This document shows, piece by piece, positions 41,280 to 45,391 of a stretch of DNA of 45,391 nucleotides. The position numbers were made by a program, and so were the translations under genes. The number at the start of each line of letters is the position of its first letter. Position 1 is the first letter of the stretch. The stretch comes from RGIG7213 sp045540335 (lineage in GTDB: Bacteria; Bacillota; Clostridia; Oscillospirales; CAG-272): the NCBI GenBank assembly GCA_045540335.1, contig JAZQHC010000038.1, positions 1 through 45,391 on the forward strand. Reading direction: 5' to 3'. Below the pieces are notes generated by a model, which saw nothing but the letters and a program-made list of their open reading frames with translations, had not been told where the DNA came from and searched no databases.

Positions 41280-41884
41280 ATGTCGCATTTCCCCCTTTGG
41301 ATAATTATGACAGTCCCCTCTTCTATCATTTCAAGTGCTTTAAGCATATACGCCTCGGGGATTACAACACACCCCGCAGATGAAGTAGCACCTTTGGAAG
41401 GAACGTGCAGAAAAATTGCAGAGCCCTTGCCGGGTACGGCAGGTGATACGTTATAATTTATCATAGCAGCATACTTATACGATTCGGTATATTTTATTAA
41501 ATGCTCGTATTGCCCTCTTTTAAGCCATTCACTGCTTTTTTCACTTCCCTTTACGTGCAAATTATACGTTTCCGATTCGCTATCGCCATCCCAATAATCG
41601 TCATCTGTAATCACAGTATATGGTACTTTCATATCACAATCAGGGTATGTGTTTCCAAAGCATTCGCCTATTTCATATATTCCCTCAGGCGTTCTTCCAT
41701 CGCCCTCGTATTTGTCGCAAGAAGGATATATACCGCCGCGGCCTATAAAGCCGTCTGTTTCAAAGCGAAGCTTGTATTCACCGTTTTCAAGCGCAAATGC
41801 ATAAAATTTACACCCGGTTGCACCTGTACCCACACACAGAAATGCAGTTTTTGCATTTTTAAGATCTAATCCATTTATATTCAA
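41276..41884 (-). CDS. L,D-transpeptidase (YkuD)-like protein without a signal peptide
   Basis: The 202-residue protein carries the YkuD catalytic signature in SAIFLHVPSKGATSSAGCVVIPE, with His and Cys placed as in L,D-transpeptidases, which crosslink peptidoglycan. I start it at the TTG at 41884, giving MNINGLDLKNAKTAF, because GGAGGT lies seven bases upstream; an ORF running back to a GTG at 41941 has no such site. No signal peptide or membrane helix is seen, unusual for a wall enzyme. Residue pattern TPEGIYEIG matches the family's TPxGxF. It overlaps the epimerase by 4 bp. Confidence 0.85.
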   Translation of the reverse strand: MNINGLDLKNAKTAFLCVGTGATGCKFYAFALENGEYKLRFETDGFIGRGGIYPSCDKYEGDGRTPEGIYEIGECFGNTYPDCDMKVPYTVITDDDYWDGDSESETYNLHVKGSEKSSEWLKRGQYEHLIKYTESYKYAAMINYNVSPAVPGKGSAIFLHVPSKGATSSAGCVVIPEAYMLKALEMIEEGTVIIIQRGKCDI

Positions 41885-42095
41885 AACTCTACCTCCGAAA
41901 TTTACTTTTCTAATTGTATCTGTATTTTTTGCCCATATCACTCATTGGGTGTAAAATTATCGTTAATTTCATTACAAAATCGCCGTTAATCCATATTATA
42001 TAAAAAATTTAATAAATGAACGTAGATATATTTAACAAATAGTGATATCATATTAAGTTGGTAAAAGTGATGTTTTCATCAGAAAGGAATCTTAT

Positions 42096-43946
42096 ATGAA
42101 CCGTAAAAAAAGATTTTTATCATCTGCAATTTGCGCACTTATGATACTTTCTTCCTGTACAACACAGTCAAATTCAGGAAAAGATACGACAGTACAATAC
42201 GATTCTTCAAATATTACAACATCACAAAACAGCTCTTCAACAGAAGAATCGCTTTACGTTAATGCTGATTTTTCTTTGGGCGGCGGGTACTATTCCGAAA
42301 AGCAGATTATAACTGTTTCTTTGCCGGAAAACGCCCCCTCAGGTGCATTTATGACGTACACCGTTGATGGAAACGTTCCCAAAAGCACTGATAAAAAGCA
42401 CACCTCATCGTTTGAGGTTACGGTTTTAAACGATAGTTCATGCGATATTATAAGGGTTGCATGCTTTGACAAAAACGGCAAAAACATCGGAAGGGTAAAA
42501 ACAAACACGTATATCAAAAGCGGCAGTAAAAAAACAGACGCGCCTTACGTAGTTTCAATAGTTACCGACAACGATAATTTATACGGCGAAAAAGGAATAA
42601 TCACCAACTACCTTAATTCCGGCAAGGATTGGGAAAGGGTGTGCCACGTTGAGATTTTTGATAAAAACGGTGAAGAAGTTATCTCGCAAGATGCAGGCTT
42701 AAGGATCTTCGGCGGATCCTCCCGTTCTTCTGCTTTTAAATCCTTCCGCCTCGTTGCGCGCCGCGACGGCTATTACGACGAAATGCTGTATAACGGCAAC
42801 GGCTCGTTTGATTACGGGTTTTTCGATGGCAGAACCGTTGAAGTTGGCGAAACCGCAGGGCAAAAGCTGCAAAGATTTGACAGATTGGTTTTAAGAAACG
42901 GTGGTAACGACTCGTTTTTGAACAGCACCAACCCGGAAAACATAACGAACAACCGCGATGCTGCGGCAAATCTCTTTGCCATGAAATACGCACCAAAGGT
43001 TGCAAGCCAGGCCTCCTGCTTCGTTACGTTGTTTCTTAACGGCGAATATTACGGCCTGCTTGACATGAAGGAAGATATAGATGAAGACTACGTTTCCAAT
43101 ATGTACGGCATTGCCGACAAGGAAAACGTAACCGTCGTAAAGTCCGAGCTTGATACAAGCCGCGGATGCACGCTTGATCACGGGGATGAGGTTCAATGCG
43201 GAAGATTTTGCGGCGCGTGGTTCTACTATGAAGTAGATTCAGGCTCACAAGAAGCGTTGGATAATTATATTGATATGTGCAAACGTGCAATAACCTGCAC
43301 AGAAGACAAATACGAAGAAGTCTTTACAGAGGTTTCTTCGAAAATAGATCTTGAAAATTTCATTCAATACACAGCTTTAAACATGTTCATATGTAACACC
43401 GACTGGGCGCACAACAACCTTAAGCTTTGGTGCTACACAGGTGAAAATACCGTCGCTGACACGTATGCAGACGGCAAATGGCGTTTTGCCATGCGCGACT
43501 GCGATTTTGCTTTCGGCAGATATGAATCGCAATATCTGCTGCCCGAATTATATACAAAGGCTGATATGGATACCTTCAACTTCGTGCTTGCAAACTATTA
43601 CAGCGGCGAATACGTTTATACAGAAAACTATGCAGATCCGTTGTATTTAAAGGGTTTATTGGCATTCTGTCTTAAAAACGATTCTTTCCGCGCCGATTTC
43701 GTAAAGTATTGCGAACTTCTTGCATCAAACGAAGCAGAATCATATTTAAAAGACATTTTTGAAATGCATTCAGACGTGCTGAACCCCTTGGTTTCAGATC
43801 ATCTCGACAGATGGCGCGGCAATATAGAATCTTCTTATTCGCTTCGCACCTGGAAAAAGCAGATGTTGAAATTAAACGATTGGGCAACTAAAAGGCCTAC
43901 ATATTTCCTTGCGCATATGAATGCAGCGCTTGAATACTTTAATTAA
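42096..43946 (+). CDS. CotH-family kinase-like lipoprotein with a chitobiase C-terminal-type domain
   Basis: The 616-residue lipoprotein has a signal peptide ending at LSSC (lipid Cys near 22) and a Ser/Thr-rich spacer. A CHB_HEX-C-like domain follows (residues 50-140: FSLGGGYYSEKQIITVSLP ... YTVDGNVPKSTD). The CotH domain runs from about 150 to 500: EIFDKNGE, GLRIFGGSSRSSAFKSFRLVAR, YYGLLDMKEDIDEDYV and the acidic active-site FAMRDCDFAFGRYE. CotH proteins are spore coat or surface kinase-like enzymes. Here lipid anchoring places it outside the cell. AAAGGAATCTTAT precedes the ATG. Confidence 0.92.
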   Translation: MNRKKRFLSSAICALMILSSCTTQSNSGKDTTVQYDSSNITTSQNSSSTEESLYVNADFSLGGGYYSEKQIITVSLPENAPSGAFMTYTVDGNVPKSTDKKHTSSFEVTVLNDSSCDIIRVACFDKNGKNIGRVKTNTYIKSGSKKTDAPYVVSIVTDNDNLYGEKGIITNYLNSGKDWERVCHVEIFDKNGEEVISQDAGLRIFGGSSRSSAFKSFRLVARRDGYYDEMLYNGNGSFDYGFFDGRTVEVGETAGQKLQRFDRLVLRNGGNDSFLNSTNPENITNNRDAAANLFAMKYAPKVASQASCFVTLFLNGEYYGLLDMKEDIDEDYVSNMYGIADKENVTVVKSELDTSRGCTLDHGDEVQCGRFCGAWFYYEVDSGSQEALDNYIDMCKRAITCTEDKYEEVFTEVSSKIDLENFIQYTALNMFICNTDWAHNNLKLWCYTGENTVADTYADGKWRFAMRDCDFAFGRYESQYLLPELYTKADMDTFNFVLANYYSGEYVYTENYADPLYLKGLLAFCLKNDSFRADFVKYCELLASNEAESYLKDIFEMHSDVLNPLVSDHLDRWRGNIESSYSLRTWKKQMLKLNDWATKRPTYFLAHMNAALEYFN

Positions 43947-43974
43947 AATTATTTTATATAAAGAGGTAATAACT

Positions 43975-45165
43975 ATGGAAAGACTTACGGGAACAGTTTC
44001 GAGAGGTATCAGAACGCCTATCATCAGACAGGGTGATGATATCGCGGATATAGTTGCGCAAAGCGTACTTGATGCTTCAAAGGCAGAAGGATTTCCCTTG
44101 CGTGATATGGATGTTATCGCAGTTACAGAAGCAGTTGTTGCACGTGCACAGGGCAACTATGCAACCGTAGAACAAATCGCGGAAGATGTAAAAACAAAAT
44201 TCCCCGACGGGCACATCGGCCTTATTTTTCCTATACTTTCAAGAAACCGTTTTGCAATATGCTTAAAGGGTATTGCAATGGGTGTAAAAAAGATCACCCT
44301 TATGTTAAGCTACCCCGCCGACGAAGTGGGTAACCACTTATTCGACGATGATCTGTTAGATGAAAAAGGGGTTGACCCTTGGAAAGACGTTCTTACGGAA
44401 GAAAAGTATAGAGAGCTTTTCGGATACGTTAAACACACCTTCACAGGCGTTGACTATGTAGAATATTATAAAAACCTTATTCAAGAATGCGGCTGCGAAG
44501 CGGAAATAATACTTGCCAACGATTGCAGGGCTATACTTCCCTATGCAAAGAACGTTTTAGCCTGCGATATTCACTCTCGCGCAAGAACAAAGCGCAGACT
44601 TATAAAAGCGGGTGCTGAAAGCGTTTTCTGCCTTGATGAAATACTTACCGCCCCTGTTAACAATAGCGGCTACAACGAAAATTACGGCTTGCTTGGATCA
44701 AATAAAGCAACGGAAGAGACTATCAAGCTTTTCCCCAGAGATTGTATGCCCGTTGTAGAAAAAATTCAAGCTAAAATAAAAGCTGCGACAGGTGTAAACG
44801 TAGAGGTAATGATATATGGCGACGGCGCATTTAAAGACCCTGTTGGCCATATTTGGGAATTGGCAGACCCCGTTGTTTCCCCTGCGCATACCGCAGGTCT
44901 TATCGGTCAACCTAATGAAGTTAAATTGAAATATCTTGCAGACAATGATTTTGCAGATCTTTCCGGCGATGCACTTAAAAAAGCAATATCCGATTATATA
45001 AAAAAGAAGGATTCAAACCTTGTAGGTCAAATGGTTTCCCAAGGAACGACCCCAAGAAGACTTACAGACCTTATCGGTTCACTTTGTGACTTAACATCAG
45101 GAAGCGGCGATAAAGGAACGCCCGTTGTCCTCGTTCAAGGCTATTTCGATAACTATACAAACTGA
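43975..45165 (+). CDS. Coenzyme F420-0:L-glutamate ligase (CofE)-like protein
   Basis: The 396-residue protein belongs to the CofE-type ligase fold: RGIRTPIIRQGDDIADIVAQSVLDASKAEG and DMDVIAVTEAVVARAQGNY resemble the CofE start, and GLIFPILSRNRFAICLKGIAMGVKKI and IYGDGAFKDPVGHIWELADPVVSPAHT are specific to the long Firmicutes branch. CofE adds glutamate to F420 precursors, but F420 is not known from this group, so the real substrate is open. The start at 43975 follows AAAGAGGTAATAACT. It lies 29 bp after the CotH gene and ends before two hairpins. Confidence 0.85.
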   Translation: MERLTGTVSRGIRTPIIRQGDDIADIVAQSVLDASKAEGFPLRDMDVIAVTEAVVARAQGNYATVEQIAEDVKTKFPDGHIGLIFPILSRNRFAICLKGIAMGVKKITLMLSYPADEVGNHLFDDDLLDEKGVDPWKDVLTEEKYRELFGYVKHTFTGVDYVEYYKNLIQECGCEAEIILANDCRAILPYAKNVLACDIHSRARTKRRLIKAGAESVFCLDEILTAPVNNSGYNENYGLLGSNKATEETIKLFPRDCMPVVEKIQAKIKAATGVNVEVMIYGDGAFKDPVGHIWELADPVVSPAHTAGLIGQPNEVKLKYLADNDFADLSGDALKKAISDYIKKKDSNLVGQMVSQGTTPRRLTDLIGSLCDLTSGSGDKGTPVVLVQGYFDNYTN

Positions 45166-45179
45166 TTATATTTATTTAA

Positions 45180-45211
45180 CGGCGCGCTTGATAGACAAAT
45201 CATGTGCGCCG
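45180..45211 (+). terminator. Terminator after the CofE-like gene
   Basis: CGGCGC/GCGCCG stem at 45180-45185 and 45206-45211 with a long loop, extended by two further pairs, then ATTTTATTT, 15 bp past the stop. Confidence 0.75.
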
Positions 45212-45256
45212 ATTTTATTTGCAAACGGCAAAAAATTATAGGATTTTTTAAATAAA

Positions 45257-45287
45257 AAAGCCCGTGTGTTTGAAACACACGGGCTTT
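45257..45287 (-). terminator. Terminator of the gene entering from the right edge
   Basis: Fourteen-bp perfect stem AAAGCCCGTGTGTT with its complement and a 3-nt loop; the minus side continues into a T-rich TTTTTTATTT tract, so it ends the partial minus-strand gene. Confidence 0.9.
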
Positions 45288-45312
45288 ATCGTAGAAATTT
45301 ATACGATATCTA

Positions 45313-45391
45313 TTAGTTGAACCAAGTGATATCGATTTCGTTATCAAGAGCTGCTTCTTCGTCGCAAGCGTTGTTACCGTTTACGCAAACA
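45313..45391 (-). CDS. Hypothetical protein, C-terminal 25 residues only
   Basis: Reading the minus strand from the right edge gives an open frame of 25 codons, ending EAALDNEIDITWFN and a TAA stop at 45313. A strong minus-strand terminator follows 26 bp later, which supports it as a real gene end. The visible part is acidic with two Cys. Too little is present to name a family. Confidence 0.65.
   Translation of the reverse strand, partial: VCVNGNNACDEEAALDNEIDITWFN

Noticed and set aside
41885..41941. Longer N-terminus of the L,D-transpeptidase-like protein from GTG at 41941
   Set aside because: GGAGGT lies inside this extension, seven bases before TTG at 41884, and no ribosome binding site precedes the GTG.
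1..45391. CRISPR arrays, rRNA genes, tRNA genes and phage modules
   Set aside because: I saw no regularly spaced repeats, no rRNA-like conserved stretches, no cloverleaf that I could support, and no phage structural genes.

Overview
The window looks like a chromosomal segment of an uncultured, low-to-moderate G+C Firmicute of the class Clostridia, probably a gut lineage. The signs are AGGAGG-type ribosome binding sites, TTGACA/TATAAT promoters with 17-18 bp spacers, a T-box leader, lipoprotein signal peptides, an alpha2-type glycyl-tRNA synthetase, aspS linked to gatCAB, formate-tetrahydrofolate ligase, and a 29-residue Cys-rich membrane peptide of a kind common in spore formers. I could run no database search, so family calls rest on motifs read by eye.

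Layout. 1-172 is the 3' end of an IS3-family element. 173-5182 (minus) is a T-box-controlled aspS-gatC-gatA-gatB operon for tRNA-dependent amidation. 5242-8372 (minus) holds a hexapeptide acetyltransferase and a polar amino acid ABC transporter whose binding protein appears circularly permuted. 8408-12302 holds a small membrane protein, a hypothetical membrane protein, glyS and an LCP-like protein. 12495-16608 (plus) is a TraB/GumN lipoprotein, a DUF2079 membrane protein, a small protein and a TIM-barrel isomerase. 16609-16979 is a hairpin-rich gap. 16980-19358 (minus) is a second, normally ordered amino acid ABC transporter. 19463-25242 (plus) is a gene train: two-domain esterase, fhs, tsaE, tsaB, rpiB, ruvX. 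25239-30523 has a GNAT enzyme, an atypical response regulator, a poly-Cys protein, an exported transglutaminase-like protein, an SDR and RNase HI. 30524-34833 (minus) has a DtxR-family regulator, a two-gene SUF/SMS iron-sulfur assembly unit and a copper ATPase. 34883-40546 has an orphan solute-binding lipoprotein, a DUF6062-type protein, an OGG1-type glycosylase, a zinc-ribbon protein, the 29-residue peptide, and a CpXC protein paired with a small alarmone synthetase. 40550-45391 has an epimerase, an L,D-transpeptidase-like protein, a CotH lipoprotein, a CofE-like protein and the end of one more gene.

The most striking observations are: (1) the GatA homologue has lost the Lys and both Ser of the amidase triad while GatB and GatC look intact, in an operon with a probable asparagine-sensing T-box; (2) an amino acid binding protein carries its normal C-terminal module at its N-terminus, directly comparable with a normally ordered homologue 10 kb away; (3) a CpXC zinc protein is tightly paired with an alarmone synthetase; (4) an SGNH hydrolase is fused to an alpha/beta hydrolase.
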